Source of the DNA: Kordia sp.
GTDB taxonomy: Bacteria; Bacteroidota; Bacteroidia; Flavobacteriales; Flavobacteriaceae
Length of the DNA stretch: 64,000 nucleotides
Assembly: GCA_002733415.1 (NCBI GenBank)
Contig: NVVR01000007.1
Span: forward strand, 1 to 64,000
Reading direction: 5' to 3'
Below are positions 8,160 through 17,951 of the stretch, one piece after another. Each line of letters starts with the position of its first letter. Position 1 is the first letter of the stretch. A model generated the notes under the pieces. That model did no database searches and was not told the origin of the DNA. It saw only the letters and a list, made by a program, of their open reading frames with translations. Made by a program: the position numbers and the translations under genes.

Positions 8160-9158
8160 TTATACTGCAAGTGATTGTGCAGCGGATGTTGATTTATGTG
8201 TAAATACGTTTTGTAATAAATTTTCCAGCTGTTCAAATTCAATTAAAAAGGCATCATGCCCATGAATAGACTGTATTTCGCCATAATGAACATTGTCTTT
8301 TACTTCTGATAGGCTTACAAAGGCGTCGTTGTTTTCTTTTGCAGGGAAAAACAAATCACTATTGATTCCAATAATAAAAATATTTGACTTTATAAGTGTA
8401 GCAACCTCTAAAAATGATCCTCTATCTCTCGTAATATCAATAGTACTTAATAAATGATTGACTAATTTATAAGAGGTTAATTGGAAACGTTCTTGCAATT
8501 TTTTCCCATGGTGTAATAGCCAACTTTCAACATTTGGGGTGTTGGTATTTTGATCAAGACTCCTATTAAACTTTGAGTTATAGGATTCAGGAGTTCTGTA
8601 CAAATTCATAGCATGAACTCTGGCATCATGTACAGGGTTTGAAGAATTGTTTAAAATCAATTCTTGTACTTTCGTATTTGCTATAAGCCAGTCTGTTGCT
8701 TTCCAGTCTGTTGCTATAGGAATTAAATTCTCAATTAAATCCGGGTATAAAGCTGCAAGTTCCCATGCAATTCCTCCGCCAATAGACCCCCCAATTACAG
8801 CATATAGTTTTTTAATATTTAAAATATCTAAACCAATTTTAAATATGGCAGCGATATCTCTAGCAGTAAAATCGGCATAACTTTTAATTAAATAATCATC
8901 AACGCCGTTTCCAGGAATATTGAAAGCAATAACGGAGTATTTATTGGTGTCAATTAATTTATCAGTCCCAATAATTGAATTCCACCAACCATTTTCACCT
9001 GTTACATTACTGTTTCCTGTTAAAGCATGGTTTACTAAAACTATTGGGGCAGTATTACTGGCTTTACCAAAAACTTGATAACTTAGTGACAAGGAAATAT
9101 ATGCTCTTCCTTTTTCGGTTGTATAATTAGGTATTTCTATATGTTGTATTGTACTCAT
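8160..9158 (-). CDS. metX: Homoserine O-acyltransferase-like alpha/beta hydrolase (MetX)
   Basis: 332 aa. Activates homoserine with an acyl group, the substrate of the downstream sulfhydrylase. The alpha/beta-hydrolase nucleophile elbow GGSIGGG, the early VLVNHALTGN segment and the late Asp/His pair (NSDLFFP; GHDAFLIEF) match the MetX family, though it is slightly shorter than most members. Whether acetyl or succinyl is transferred cannot be read from sequence. It is the first gene after a SAM-I riboswitch and a long leader (9159-9590), followed by thrA after 32 bp. Confidence 0.88.
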   Translation of the reverse strand: MSTIQHIEIPNYTTEKGRAYISLSLSYQVFGKASNTAPIVLVNHALTGNSNVTGENGWWNSIIGTDKLIDTNKYSVIAFNIPGNGVDDYLIKSYADFTARDIAAIFKIGLDILNIKKLYAVIGGSIGGGIAWELAALYPDLIENLIPIATDWKATDWLIANTKVQELILNNSSNPVHDARVHAMNLYRTPESYNSKFNRSLDQNTNTPNVESWLLHHGKKLQERFQLTSYKLVNHLLSTIDITRDRGSFLEVATLIKSNIFIIGINSDLFFPAKENNDAFVSLSEVKDNVHYGEIQSIHGHDAFLIEFEQLENLLQNVFTHKSTSAAQSLAV

Positions 9159-9199
9159 CTGGATCTATTTTATGTTGCACTACTTTTCCCTTATACTTA

Positions 9200-9237
9200 T
9201 TGATATTACCCAGGGATATTTATTTTGGTAATATCAA
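9200..9237. repeat. 11-bp inverted repeat in the metX leader
   Basis: TTGATATTACC at 9200-9210 and GGTAATATCAA at 9227-9237 are perfect inverted copies with a 16-nt loop. The hairpin lies 40-80 nt upstream of the metX start codon, within the leader RNA downstream of the riboswitch terminator. It may be a dispersed repeat or an mRNA-stabilising structure. Confidence 0.55.
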
Positions 9238-9380
9238 TTCATACAGGAATGCATACAAATATTGATTTGTAATAGATTCGATTTTTGCGTACTTGAGATA
9301 CTTTTCATTTTATAAAAAATTGAAAACTATTCAGAAAGATAAAGATGTAGGCCACGATAGTTTTGTAAACAATACAAAAC

Positions 9381-9402
9381 AAAAAATCCACTAAATGTGG
9401 AT
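9381..9402 (-). terminator. Terminator in the metX leader, candidate riboswitch expression platform
   Basis: On the minus strand ATCCAC-ATTTA-GTGGAT is followed directly by six T, a G and more T. It is placed about 65 nt after the end of the SAM aptamer and 220 nt before metX, where a SAM-dependent terminator would be expected. No alternative antiterminator pairing was identified with confidence. Confidence 0.65.
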
Positions 9403-9465
9403 ATATGGTTAAACAAGAAAATGATTGAAAAATGTTCTTCTAAGAATTTAAAAGAAACTTTTTGC

Positions 9466-9590
9466 GTTATCTACCCATGACTTCTCGACTGTGCTCGAAG
9501 TGACAATGGTAGAATGTAGCACCTTCTTTACGAAATGTAAAGGGTTGCTAAGGCGTCATTGGGTCTATTCCCTCTGCCTTTCTTGATAAC
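9466..9590 (-). ncRNA. SAM-I (S-box) riboswitch upstream of metX-thrA-metZ
   Basis: On the minus strand the S-box core is present in order: GTTATCAAGAAAGGCAGAGG, then GGGA...GACCC, AATGACGCC and TTAGCAACC, then AAGGTGCTAC, closing with GATAACGC. P1 is GTTATC (plus 9585-9590) pairing with GATAAC (plus 9466-9471). P3 is CTTTACATTTCGTAAAG. P4 (9471-9512) is unusually long and carries an inner hairpin that resembles a dispersed flavobacterial repeat. It should lower expression of metX, thrA and metZ when S-adenosylmethionine is abundant. Confidence 0.93.
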
Positions 9591-9710
9591 ATCTAATAAA
9601 AATATGAACGGTTTTATTAAGCTACAAAGATAACAACGAAAAAAGTTACTAACCAAGTTTTTTAAAAAAAATATGCAAACAACCTCAAATCACCTATGAA
9701 CATCAAGTTG

Positions 9711-11255
9711 TTATCGCAACAATTTTCTAGCTTTGTTTTGGATGATATTAGCTATTGGTTCATTTTTAAATTTACTCTCTAGCCATGATAGAATATCTAA
9801 ATATAAAAACGCTCTTTTTTCATACGGATGATCCTCGTACTTTAATAAACTAGTGTGTAGTTTTTTAAATGCACTTTTAATTTGGTGAGGATAAAGGTCA
9901 ACAACTTCTCGTAAAAACTTGAGCATTTCCTTTTGAATTGCATGAAGGTCATTCATCTTTAATAAAAACCGATAAGTGTCTTTTATCTGAAAATCTAAAT
10001 TTTCATCCAAACCGGCATCAAAATGGGCTACTAAGTTTAAAATCCTAGCGAAACACATTAAATCTTCTCTTATGGATATGTTTTTGGCACTAATTATTTT
10101 TGTTAAATACTTAATACATGACTTATAATCACCTACACCAAAATACATACATGCAATTTTGTAATAAAATAGCATGATATGGTGTTGGTCAATCCTGTTT
10201 TTATGAAAACTAATTTGTACTTCAATTTCAGTAACTAATGATAGCCCTTCTTTGAAATTTCCGCTTAAAAAATGAACATTTAACTTGTTTGTAAATAGGT
10301 AAATGAAGCCTAATACTTTTGTGTTATCATTTTGTAAGATTAATTTTGTATTAATATTTTGCTCTAGTAAGTTTAATGTTTCATTAAACTTAGTTTGATG
10401 CCTTATATAAAACAAGGATTCTAATAAATAGTGTACCCCTTTTAGGTAAAATACTGGGTTTGTTTTTATCATATTTGGATTTGACTCAAATAAATCAACC
10501 CATTTTCTTGCATATTTATAACAAGATAAAAAATCTTGAATTAAAAAACTATACCATAAGTATGCTTTGTATAACCATAATTTTTCACGAAAACCAAGTT
10601 CATGGCTATCATACTTTGGAAGTCTATCATGAAAGTAAGTGTATACTTCATCATAATCTTTTTTATTTTTTACATATCCTACTTTTAGTAACAGACCATA
10701 CAATTGAAGTGATAAGTTAGAGAGTTTACTGGCAATTACATTTTGGCTACTTAGCTCCTTTGCCTGTATAGCCAATTCATCAGCCCTGTTTTCTGTACTT
10801 CGAGTAATGTATTGACTTTCAATTACTTTTTCAAGTTCAACTATTTCATAGGCAATATTTTTCTCTCCATTTTTGATGGCGATTGCCTTAGCTTTATCTA
10901 GTATTTTTAAGCTTTGTTTTGATAAACCTTTGTCGTATAAAATAGTAGCATAATCTAACTGTTCGCGTAAGGCAACTCTTATGTTTTGATTTGCAAAACT
11001 TAATCGCAAGCTTTTAAGTATTTGTTTATACAAATTGGCTTTTAAATTTGACAGCTGTAATTTAGATACAATTTTTTTGTTTAAAATAATTTTTTCGTCA
11101 AAATTATCATGCTTATCAATATGATTGAATAAAGCTATAAATTTTGAATCAGTATTTCCTTCCAGTCTTCCGACAAACAATTTAAATTGTCTCTTTTCTG
11201 ATTTTGAAAGTGACTTAATTAAAATAAATAATGGATCTTTTTGATGGTTTAACAT
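9711..11255 (-). CDS. Conserved hypothetical protein, all-helical, TPR-like
   Basis: 514 aa, no signal peptide or membrane segment. I do not recognise a named family. The protein is Lys/Leu-rich and appears helical throughout, with repeated helix pairs of TPR character (for example TILYDKGLSKQSLKILDKAKAIA around 104-126, and later FYYKIACMYFGVGDYKSCIKYLTKII). The N-terminus SKSEKRQFKLFVGRLEG is basic. It is transcribed divergently from leuA, and between it and the metX leader lie about 120 bp with nothing recognised. A scaffold or regulator role would be a guess. Confidence 0.8.
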   Translation of the reverse strand: MLNHQKDPLFILIKSLSKSEKRQFKLFVGRLEGNTDSKFIALFNHIDKHDNFDEKIILNKKIVSKLQLSNLKANLYKQILKSLRLSFANQNIRVALREQLDYATILYDKGLSKQSLKILDKAKAIAIKNGEKNIAYEIVELEKVIESQYITRSTENRADELAIQAKELSSQNVIASKLSNLSLQLYGLLLKVGYVKNKKDYDEVYTYFHDRLPKYDSHELGFREKLWLYKAYLWYSFLIQDFLSCYKYARKWVDLFESNPNMIKTNPVFYLKGVHYLLESLFYIRHQTKFNETLNLLEQNINTKLILQNDNTKVLGFIYLFTNKLNVHFLSGNFKEGLSLVTEIEVQISFHKNRIDQHHIMLFYYKIACMYFGVGDYKSCIKYLTKIISAKNISIREDLMCFARILNLVAHFDAGLDENLDFQIKDTYRFLLKMNDLHAIQKEMLKFLREVVDLYPHQIKSAFKKLHTSLLKYEDHPYEKRAFLYLDILSWLESKFKNEPIANIIQNKARKLLR

Positions 11256-11347
11256 TGTAAAAAAAATTAACTAAAACCTATTATATAAAGGGTTTGGGGC
11301 TTTTTATTGTTTTTTAAAGAGTGTAGTTTTAATGAAATAGACACCAC

Positions 11348-11375
11348 TTTGTGCTGTTACTAAAGTATACTTTTG
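11348..11375 (+). promoter_or_regulatory. leuA operon promoter
   Basis: TTTG at 11348-11351 and TACTTTTG at 11368-11375 match both parts of the Bacteroidota consensus, with a spacing of 16 bp, one short of the usual range. It lies about 38 bp before the leuA ATG. No leader peptide or terminator is seen between, unlike the ilv operon. Confidence 0.65.
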
Positions 11376-11413
11376 TTTCAAATAAAAGAAATAATAATAT
11401 AAAATTTTAAAAG

Positions 11414-12586
11414 ATGAATTCTAATCAAGTTCAAATATTCGATACGACGTTACGTGACGGAGAGCAAGTTCCAGGATGCAAATTAAATACTAATCAGAAA
11501 TTAGTAATTGCTGAAAAATTAGATTTTTTAGGAGTTGATATTATTGAAGCTGGTTTTCCTGTATCTAGTCCAGGAGATTTTAAATCAGTCACTGAAATTT
11601 CAAAATTGATTAAAAACGCCACTGTTTGTGGTTTAACCCGAGCAGTAAAAAATGATATTCAGGTTGCAGCCGATGCTTTAAAGTATGCTAAAAGGCCTAG
11701 AATACATACTGGTATAGGAACATCAGAATCTCATATTAAATATAAATTTAATTCCTCAAAAGAGGCAATCATTGAGCGTGCAATTGCTGCGGTTAGCTAT
11801 GCAAAAACGTTTGTAGAGGATGTAGAGTTTTACGCAGAAGATGCTGGACGTACTGATAATGAGTTTTTAGCACGTGTTTGTGAAGCAGTTATAAAAGCAG
11901 GAGCAACAGTATTAAATATTCCTGATACAACAGGGTATTGTTTGCCAGAAGAATACGGTGCAAAAATTAAGTACTTAAAAGAGAATGTAATGGGAATTGA
12001 TAAAGTAATATTATCCTGCCATTGTCATAATGATTTAGGGTTGGCTACAGCAAATTCTATTGCTGGAGCAATGAATGGAGCAAGGCAAATTGAATGTACT
12101 ATAAATGGAATTGGTGAACGTGCAGGGAATACTTCTTTAGAAGAGGTGGTTATGATTTTAAAGCAGCACCCATATTTAAATTTGAATACGAATATCAATG
12201 CTAAACTTTTAACAGAAATGAGTCATTTAGTATCAGATAGTATGGGGATGATGGTTCAGCCAAACAAGGCTATTGTAGGAGCTAATGCTTTTGCACATAG
12301 TTCGGGAATACATCAAGATGGTGTGATTAAAAACAGAGAAACATACGAAATTATTAATCCAGCAGATGTAGGGATAAATGAATCGTTAATTATTTTAACA
12401 GCAAGAAGTGGTCGAGCAGCGATAGCGTATAGAGCTAAGAATATTGGTTACGAATTAACAAAGTTGGAATTGGATAAAGTATATCCTAAGTTTTTAGATT
12501 TTGCAGATAAAAAGAAAGAGGTAATAGATGCCGATATTCATCAAATTATGAAGTTAACAGGGGTTTTAAAACAAGTTTACGCTTAA
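11414..12586 (+). CDS. leuA: 2-isopropylmalate synthase, short form without the LeuA regulatory domain
   Basis: 390 aa. Condenses acetyl-CoA with 2-oxoisovalerate, the first step of leucine synthesis. The HMGL-like TIM barrel starts with DTTLRDGEQ at 10-18, with metal-binding CHCHNDLG and the HSSGIHQDG segment further on. Typical LeuA proteins exceed 500 aa and end in an allosteric leucine-binding domain; this one stops after about 390 aa, so feedback inhibition by that domain should be absent. Homocitrate or citramalate synthase activity is possible on length alone, but leuC, leuD and leuB follow directly, which favours leucine. leuC starts 3 bp after the stop. Confidence 0.9.
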   Translation: MNSNQVQIFDTTLRDGEQVPGCKLNTNQKLVIAEKLDFLGVDIIEAGFPVSSPGDFKSVTEISKLIKNATVCGLTRAVKNDIQVAADALKYAKRPRIHTGIGTSESHIKYKFNSSKEAIIERAIAAVSYAKTFVEDVEFYAEDAGRTDNEFLARVCEAVIKAGATVLNIPDTTGYCLPEEYGAKIKYLKENVMGIDKVILSCHCHNDLGLATANSIAGAMNGARQIECTINGIGERAGNTSLEEVVMILKQHPYLNLNTNINAKLLTEMSHLVSDSMGMMVQPNKAIVGANAFAHSSGIHQDGVIKNRETYEIINPADVGINESLIILTARSGRAAIAYRAKNIGYELTKLELDKVYPKFLDFADKKKEVIDADIHQIMKLTGVLKQVYA

Positions 12587-12589
12587 GTT

Positions 12590-13972
12590 ATGGGAAAGAC
12601 ATTATTTGACAAAGTATGGGATAAGCATGTTGTAGATAGCATTACTGATGGACCACAAATTTTATATATTGATAAACACTTAATTCATGAAGTTACAAGC
12701 CCTCAGGCTTTTAATGAATTGAAAAAAAGAAATGTTTCATTGTTTCGTCCAAATCAAGTTGTTGCAACAGCGGATCATAATACACCAACTGTAAATCAGC
12801 ATTTGCCTATAAAGGATGTATTGTCAAGAAATCAATTAGCACAATTGACTAAAAATTGCGCTGAAAATGATATTGAGTTATACGGATTAGGACATGAGAA
12901 CAATGGGATTATACATGTTATCGCTCCTGAATTAGGAATAACACAACCAGGGATGACTTTGGTTTGTGGTGATAGTCATACCTCAACGCATGGTGCTTTT
13001 GGAGCTATAGCTTTTGGAATAGGAACTAGTCAAGTAGCTCAAGTGTTTGCTAGTCAGTGTTTATTATTGGATAAACCTAAAAGTATGCGTATTTCAGTAA
13101 AAGGAAAGTTAAAAAAGGGTGTACTGTCGAAGGACGTAGCTTTATATGTGATTGCAAAGTTAGGAACTGATGCAGGTACAGGGCATTTTGTAGAGTTTGC
13201 AGGAGATGTATTTGAAAACATGACTATGGAAGGTAGGATGACTGTTTGCAATATGAGTATAGAAATGGGCGCTAGAGGAGGAATGATTGCTCCTGATCAG
13301 ATAACATACGCTTATGTGAAAGGACGTGACTTTGCACCTAAAGATGCGGATTTTGATAAAAAAGTAGCAGCGTGGGAGCGTTTAAAAACGGATGCTGATG
13401 CAGCGTTTGATTGCGAATATACTTTTGATGCAACGGATATTGAACCAATGATTACATATGGGACAAACCCAGGTATGGGGATGAAAATATCCGAAAGTAT
13501 TCCTGTTAAAAATAATGCCTCATTTGAAAAATCTCTAACCTATATGGGCTTTAAAAAAGGAGAATCCTTAATAGGGAAGGAAGTTAACTATGTGTTTATT
13601 GGAAGTTGTACCAATTCTCGTATAGAGGATTTTAGAGTAGCAGCTAACTATGTTAAAGGAAAACAAAAAGCAGCTAATATAAACGCTTGGTTGGTACCCG
13701 GTTCACAGCGTGTTGTGAAACAAATTAAAGCAGAAGGATTGGATTCAATTTTTATAGAGGCTGGTTTTGAATTACGTCAACCAGGTTGTTCAGCGTGTTT
13801 AGCTATGAATGATGATAAAATCCCTGAAGGAGAATACTGTGTATCAACATCTAACAGGAATTTTGAGGGCAGACAGGGGCAAGGAGCAAAAACATTATTG
13901 GTAAGTCCACTAGTGGCAGCAGCTACAGCGATAGAAGGGAAGATAATAGATATTACAAAACAGTTAAATTAA
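12590..13972 (+). CDS. leuC: 3-isopropylmalate dehydratase large subunit
   Basis: 460 aa, family-typical length. With LeuD it isomerises 2- to 3-isopropylmalate using a 4Fe-4S cluster. Aconitase-family signatures are clear: [30 protein letters not shown] with the first cluster cysteine, and [12 protein letters not shown] with the other two. The conserved [10 protein letters not shown] substrate segment follows near the C-terminus. Placed 3 bp after leuA, so translational coupling is likely. Confidence 0.97.
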   Translation: MGKTLFDKVWDKHVVDSITDGPQILYIDKHLIHEVTSPQAFNELKKRNVSLFRPNQVVATADHNTPTVNQHLPIKDVLSRNQLAQLTKNCAENDIELYGLGHENNGIIHVIAPELGITQPGMTLVCGDSHTSTHGAFGAIAFGIGTSQVAQVFASQCLLLDKPKSMRISVKGKLKKGVLSKDVALYVIAKLGTDAGTGHFVEFAGDVFENMTMEGRMTVCNMSIEMGARGGMIAPDQITYAYVKGRDFAPKDADFDKKVAAWERLKTDADAAFDCEYTFDATDIEPMITYGTNPGMGMKISESIPVKNNASFEKSLTYMGFKKGESLIGKEVNYVFIGSCTNSRIEDFRVAANYVKGKQKAANINAWLVPGSQRVVKQIKAEGLDSIFIEAGFELRQPGCSACLAMNDDKIPEGEYCVSTSNRNFEGRQGQGAKTLLVSPLVAAATAIEGKIIDITKQLN

Positions 13973-14076
13973 GATGAAACCGACAGAATTAAAATAATTT
14001 TTAAATACTCTAAGGAATTATTATTTTAATCATCAAAGGTTGCATGTGACATTTAAAAAACAATAAAAACCAACAC

Positions 14077-14664
14077 ATGAAAAAGTTTATAATTGTCCAA
14101 TCGAAAGCGATACCGCTAGCTATAGAAAATATTGATACAGATCAGATTATTCCAGCACGTTTTTTAAAAGCTACAGATCGTCAAGGTTTTGGTGATAATG
14201 TATTTAGAGATTGGCGTTTTGATAAAGAAGGAAACCTAAATATGGGCTTCGCTTTAAATGATGATAAATATTCAGGAGAAATTTTAATAACAGGACATAA
14301 TTTTGGATGTGGATCGAGTAGAGAACATGCAGCTTGGGCTATTGGAGACTATGGGTTTAAAGTAGTTGTTTCTAGTTTTTTTGCGGATATTTTTAAAGGA
14401 AATGCACTTAATAATGGATTGCTTCCTGTTGAAGTTGGCCCAGACTTTTTAAAGCAATTGCTAAGAAGTGTAACAGATGCCCCAGAAGCGGAAATAAAAG
14501 TAGATTTAGAAACACAAACTATAACGTTATTATCAACAGGTGAATCAGAATCGTTTGAAATTAATAGTTATAAAAAAACCTGTTTGTTAAACGGATATGA
14601 CGATATAGATTATCTGCTAAATCAAAAAGAAAAAATAAAACAATTCGAACAACAAAATGCTTAA
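14077..14664 (+). CDS. leuD: 3-isopropylmalate dehydratase small subunit
   Basis: 195 aa. The swivelling domain partner of Leu[14 protein letters not shown] near the N-terminus and [17 protein letters not shown] are the diagnostic segments of the small subunit. It follows leuC after 104 bp and is separated from leuB by 191 bp carrying a dispersed inverted-repeat element. Confidence 0.96.
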   Translation: MKKFIIVQSKAIPLAIENIDTDQIIPARFLKATDRQGFGDNVFRDWRFDKEGNLNMGFALNDDKYSGEILITGHNFGCGSSREHAAWAIGDYGFKVVVSSFFADIFKGNALNNGLLPVEVGPDFLKQLLRSVTDAPEAEIKVDLETQTITLLSTGESESFEINSYKKTCLLNGYDDIDYLLNQKEKIKQFEQQNA

Positions 14665-14689
14665 TAGCACGCTATTTTGAATTAGTTTT

Positions 14690-14786
14690 TCATTTCGAAT
14701 GAGCTTGAAATAGCGAAGAGAATTCGGATTTAAAAAGAAGTTTGGACTTCCTATTTGATGAGCTCTTTCACATACGTTCGAAATGA
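14690..14786. repeat. 97-bp dispersed repeat element between leuD and leuB
   Basis: The ends TCATTTCGAA (14690-14699) and TTCGAAATGA (14777-14786) are perfect 10-bp inverted repeats. The interior contains AGCTTGAAATAGCGAAGAG, which I recognise in style as part of the abundant intergenic repeats of marine flavobacteria. It is non-coding and would fold into a long hairpin in the leu mRNA. Confidence 0.7.
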
Positions 14787-14855
14787 CATAATAAGAATTA
14801 AATTATAAAAATAAGATACCCTGTTTTAGGGAATAATAATAGTAAAAATACCATT

Positions 14856-15971
14856 ATGAAGTTGAATATAGCTGTATTATCAGGAGATGGCGTTGGACCA
14901 GAAGTAACAACTCAATCAATAAAAATTTTAAATGCTATCGCTAAAAAGTACAATCATGATTTTCAGTATGAAGAAGCTCTAATGGGCGCTATTGCTATAG
15001 ATAAAACTGGAGAACCTTTACCCAAAGAAACTCTTGATGTTTGTTTAAAGAATGATGCAATTTTATTTGGGGCTATTGGCGACCCCAAATATGACAATGA
15101 TCCAACTGCAAAAGTTCGTCCAGAGCAAGGGTTGTTAGCGTTGCGTAGAGCATTAAATTTATATACCAATGTTCGTCCTGTTAAAGCATATAATGCGTTA
15201 ATAGATAAATCTCCTTTAAAAGAAGAGATTATTAAAGGAGCCGATATGGTTATTTATAGAGAATTGACCAGTGGTATTTATTTTGGGAAGAAATCATTAA
15301 ATGCAGCAGGAACTATCGCTAGCGATGTTTGCACTTATACTACTGAAGAAATTAGTCGTATTACTCATGAGGCATTTAAAGCAGCTCAAACCAGGCGTAA
15401 AAAAGTAACATTGGTTGATAAGGCAAATGTATTAGAAACTTCTAGACTTTGGCGTAAAGTGGTTACGGAAATAGCTACAGAATACCCTGATGTTAGCTTA
15501 GACTTTTTGTTTGTAGATAATGCAGCAATGCAAATGATATTAAACCCTAAGCAGTTTGATGTAATTTTAACCGAAAATATGTTTGGCGATATCATTTCTG
15601 ATGAAGCAAGTGTTATTGGAGGCTCAATAGGTTTGTTAGCATCTGCTTCAACGGGGGATGATAAAGCATTGTTTGAACCAATTCACGGATCATATCCACA
15701 AGCTAAAGGAAAAGGAATAGCTAATCCTGTAGCTTCAATTTTATCAGCTGCGATGTTGTTAGATCATTTTAATTTAAATGAAGAGGCTGATGATATTCGA
15801 GAAGCTGTTGAAGAATCGATAGCTTTAGGGGTGTGCACTACTGATTTGAATACAACAAGTACATATTCTACTGATAATGTAGGCGATTTTATAAAGGAAT
15901 ATATTACAAATAGTGGTGATTTAAATGTATATCCTATAAATGTTGAGGTAGGACAGTCAACGATAATTTAA
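14856..15971 (+). CDS. leuB: 3-isopropylmalate dehydrogenase
   Basis: 371 aa. NAD-dependent oxidative decarboxylation of 3-isopropylmalate. The N-terminal LSGDGVGPEV, the Arg-rich substrate segment RPEQGLLALRRALNLYTNVRPV, the metal-binding NMFGDIISDEAS and the HGSYPQAKGKGIANPVA adenine-binding region are all present in family order. Length is normal. It is the last leu gene; a 12-bp stem hairpin follows 10 bp after the stop. Confidence 0.97.
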   Translation: MKLNIAVLSGDGVGPEVTTQSIKILNAIAKKYNHDFQYEEALMGAIAIDKTGEPLPKETLDVCLKNDAILFGAIGDPKYDNDPTAKVRPEQGLLALRRALNLYTNVRPVKAYNALIDKSPLKEEIIKGADMVIYRELTSGIYFGKKSLNAAGTIASDVCTYTTEEISRITHEAFKAAQTRRKKVTLVDKANVLETSRLWRKVVTEIATEYPDVSLDFLFVDNAAMQMILNPKQFDVILTENMFGDIISDEASVIGGSIGLLASASTGDDKALFEPIHGSYPQAKGKGIANPVASILSAAMLLDHFNLNEEADDIREAVEESIALGVCTTDLNTTSTYSTDNVGDFIKEYITNSGDLNVYPINVEVGQSTII

Positions 15972-15980
15972 CTCCTAAAA

Positions 15981-16014
15981 AAGCATCGTCAAGCAACTAT
16001 TTTTGACGATGCTT
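15981..16014 (+). terminator. Hairpin after leuB
   Basis: AAGCATCGTCAA (15981-15992) pairs perfectly with TTGACGATGCTT (16003-16014). No T run follows on the plus strand, so it may stabilise the mRNA 3' end rather than terminate alone. Confidence 0.6.
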
Positions 16015-16075
16015 GTTCAGTGTTGTGAAACAAATTATTTTTGGTTATTTTATAGAAACGTATAAAACCTATAAA

Positions 16076-16741
16076 ATGCAAATTACTGAGTTGATAGTAT
16101 ACACATCTAACCTAAAAGCTCAAAAAGAGTTTTATTGCAATACCTTAAATATACCTTTAAACTCCGAGTCTGAAGACCATATTGAATTCGTCATCGGTAA
16201 TTCAGTATTGACATTTAAGTATAAATCAGACTCAAAACCATATCATATTGCCATAAACATCCCTTCAAATAAAGAATATAAAGCTTTAGCTTGGTTAAAA
16301 GAACGGGTAATAATTTTAAAGTATTTTGACGATGAAATAATTGATTTTATTAATTGGAATGCGAAGTCAATTTATTTTTATGATGCCGATAAAAATATTA
16401 TAGAATTCATAGCTAGAAAGAATTTAAAAACAGATACTTCTGTAACATTTAATTCTGAATCATTACTTGAAATAAGTGAAATTGGTATCCCCGTAAATCA
16501 CATTGTACAAGTGTACAACAACTTACATAATACCTGCAACCTAGATATTTATTTTGGGAACTTCGATCATTTTTGTGCTATAGGCGGGGAAAGAGGCTTG
16601 TTTATTGTGATAGATAAAAACAGAAAAAATTGGTTTCCTACAAATGACAAGGCTTTTGCTTCTGAATTCAAGGTAAACATACTAGTAAATAAACAACAAT
16701 ATACCGTTAATTTTTCGAAAGGAGAGTTGACTATTGTTTGA
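16076..16741 (+). CDS. VOC-family (glyoxalase/bleomycin-resistance-like) protein
   Basis: 221 aa from the ATG at 16076 (MQITELIVYTSNLKAQKEFY). The first half has the vicinal-oxygen-chelate pattern: a betaalphabeta unit, HIAINIPSN, and FYDADKNIIEFIAR with the usual Asp-x-x-Gly/Asn-x-x-x-Glu ending. The second half (from about residue 115) is less conserved and could be a second degenerate VOC module. Substrate unknown. The frame is open further upstream, but the earlier start would fall beside the leuB hairpin and lacks family similarity. Monocistronic. Confidence 0.75.
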   Translation: MQITELIVYTSNLKAQKEFYCNTLNIPLNSESEDHIEFVIGNSVLTFKYKSDSKPYHIAINIPSNKEYKALAWLKERVIILKYFDDEIIDFINWNAKSIYFYDADKNIIEFIARKNLKTDTSVTFNSESLLEISEIGIPVNHIVQVYNNLHNTCNLDIYFGNFDHFCAIGGERGLFIVIDKNRKNWFPTNDKAFASEFKVNILVNKQQYTVNFSKGELTIV

Positions 16742-16957
16742 CTTTATTAATCGGTTTGGTTTCCGAATATTTTACTAGGATAAAAAATATTACTGTTAAT
16801 TTATAACTCTTATACTTGCATCAAAAATATTAATTTACCTACAAAAAATAGATTATTGAGTTTTTAAAATACGACTAAAAAATTTTCAGTAAAAAACTGA
16901 TAATCAGCGTTTAAATTCGTAACTTTATGTAGGTGTGAGTTTAAAATATTGATTGTT

Positions 16958-17707
16958 ATGAATCCGATAGCTGTATTTGTTTTTGTTTTTTTACTATTCC
17001 TTTTATCGGGAATACGGATAGTTTATGAATATAAACGTGCTATAAAATTCAGGTTTGGAAGTTACATTTCTGTATTGCAACCTGGATTTAGGTGGATAAT
17101 CCCTTTAGTAGATAGCGTACAGTTTGTTGATGTACGTGTAATCACGGCTAATATACCAGCTCAAGAAGTAATGACACAAGATAATGTGCCTTGTAAAATA
17201 AATGGGGTGCTTTATTTTAAAATAGATGATGCTAAATTGGCTATTTTAGAAGTAGAGGATTATAATTTTGCCATATCACAATTAGCTCAAGCAGCTCTAC
17301 GTGATGTTTGTGGGAAAGTAGAATTAGATGTGATTCTTTCTAAAAGAGAAGAAATAGGGAGAAATATTAGATCCACTGTAGAAACAGAAACCGAACCTTG
17401 GGGTATCTCAATAAAAGATGTGAAAATAAAAGATATTGAGTTGCCTGAAAACATGAAACGTTCGATGGCTAATCAAGCTGAAGCCGAGCGTACTAGAAGA
17501 GCCCGGATTATTTTAGCAGATGCTGAAAAACAAGCCGCTGGGAAATTATTAGAAGCAGGTAAAATTATAGATCAATCCCCTTCATCAATTAAACTTCGTT
17601 TGTACCAAACTTTAGCAGATATTGCTATCGAGAAAAATTCGACCATAGTATTCCCTTTTCCTGAAGAATTTTTAACTAGGAGTAAAAAAGAGAAAAAAAA
17701 GAAATAA
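16958..17707 (+). CDS. SPFH/Band 7 slipin (stomatin-like membrane protein)
   Basis: 249 aa from the ATG at 16958. One N-terminal hydrophobic segment (about 3-20) is followed by a Band 7 domain: RFGSYISVLQPGFRWIIPLVDSVQFVDVR, the QDNVPCKINGVLYFKI strand pair, and a C-terminal helix with NQAEAERTRRARIILADAEKQAAGK. It ends in a Lys-rich tail. Slipins form membrane scaffolds in bacteria; here there is no adjacent NfeD-like protease partner. A strong bidirectional terminator follows. Confidence 0.9.
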   Translation: MNPIAVFVFVFLLFLLSGIRIVYEYKRAIKFRFGSYISVLQPGFRWIIPLVDSVQFVDVRVITANIPAQEVMTQDNVPCKINGVLYFKIDDAKLAILEVEDYNFAISQLAQAALRDVCGKVELDVILSKREEIGRNIRSTVETETEPWGISIKDVKIKDIELPENMKRSMANQAEAERTRRARIILADAEKQAAGKLLEAGKIIDQSPSSIKLRLYQTLADIAIEKNSTIVFPFPEEFLTRSKKEKKKK

Positions 17708-17790
17708 TTATAATGACTTGTATTATTAAGAGGTGTTGCATTACTTAAAAAAATATATAGAAATAAAATTTGTTTTTTTTTGAAGTAAAA

Positions 17791-17820
17791 AACACCAGAT
17801 AGATATCTGGTGTTTTTTTT
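17791..17820. terminator. Terminator between the slipin gene and ilvA
   Basis: AACACCAGAT-AGAT-ATCTGGTGTT with eight T on the plus side and an A-rich left flank. It can serve the plus-strand slipin gene and, from the other side, the minus-strand ilvA transcript. Confidence 0.85.
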
Positions 17821-17951
17821 GTTTTTTCCATAAACCCATTAAGTGAAAAAAACTACTATTAATACGTGAAATTTACGCTGTTAAGGAATTAGTATATTTA
17901 TTATTATATCAAACACTAAGTTGTTTTGATTAAAGTTCGTTTACAATATAC

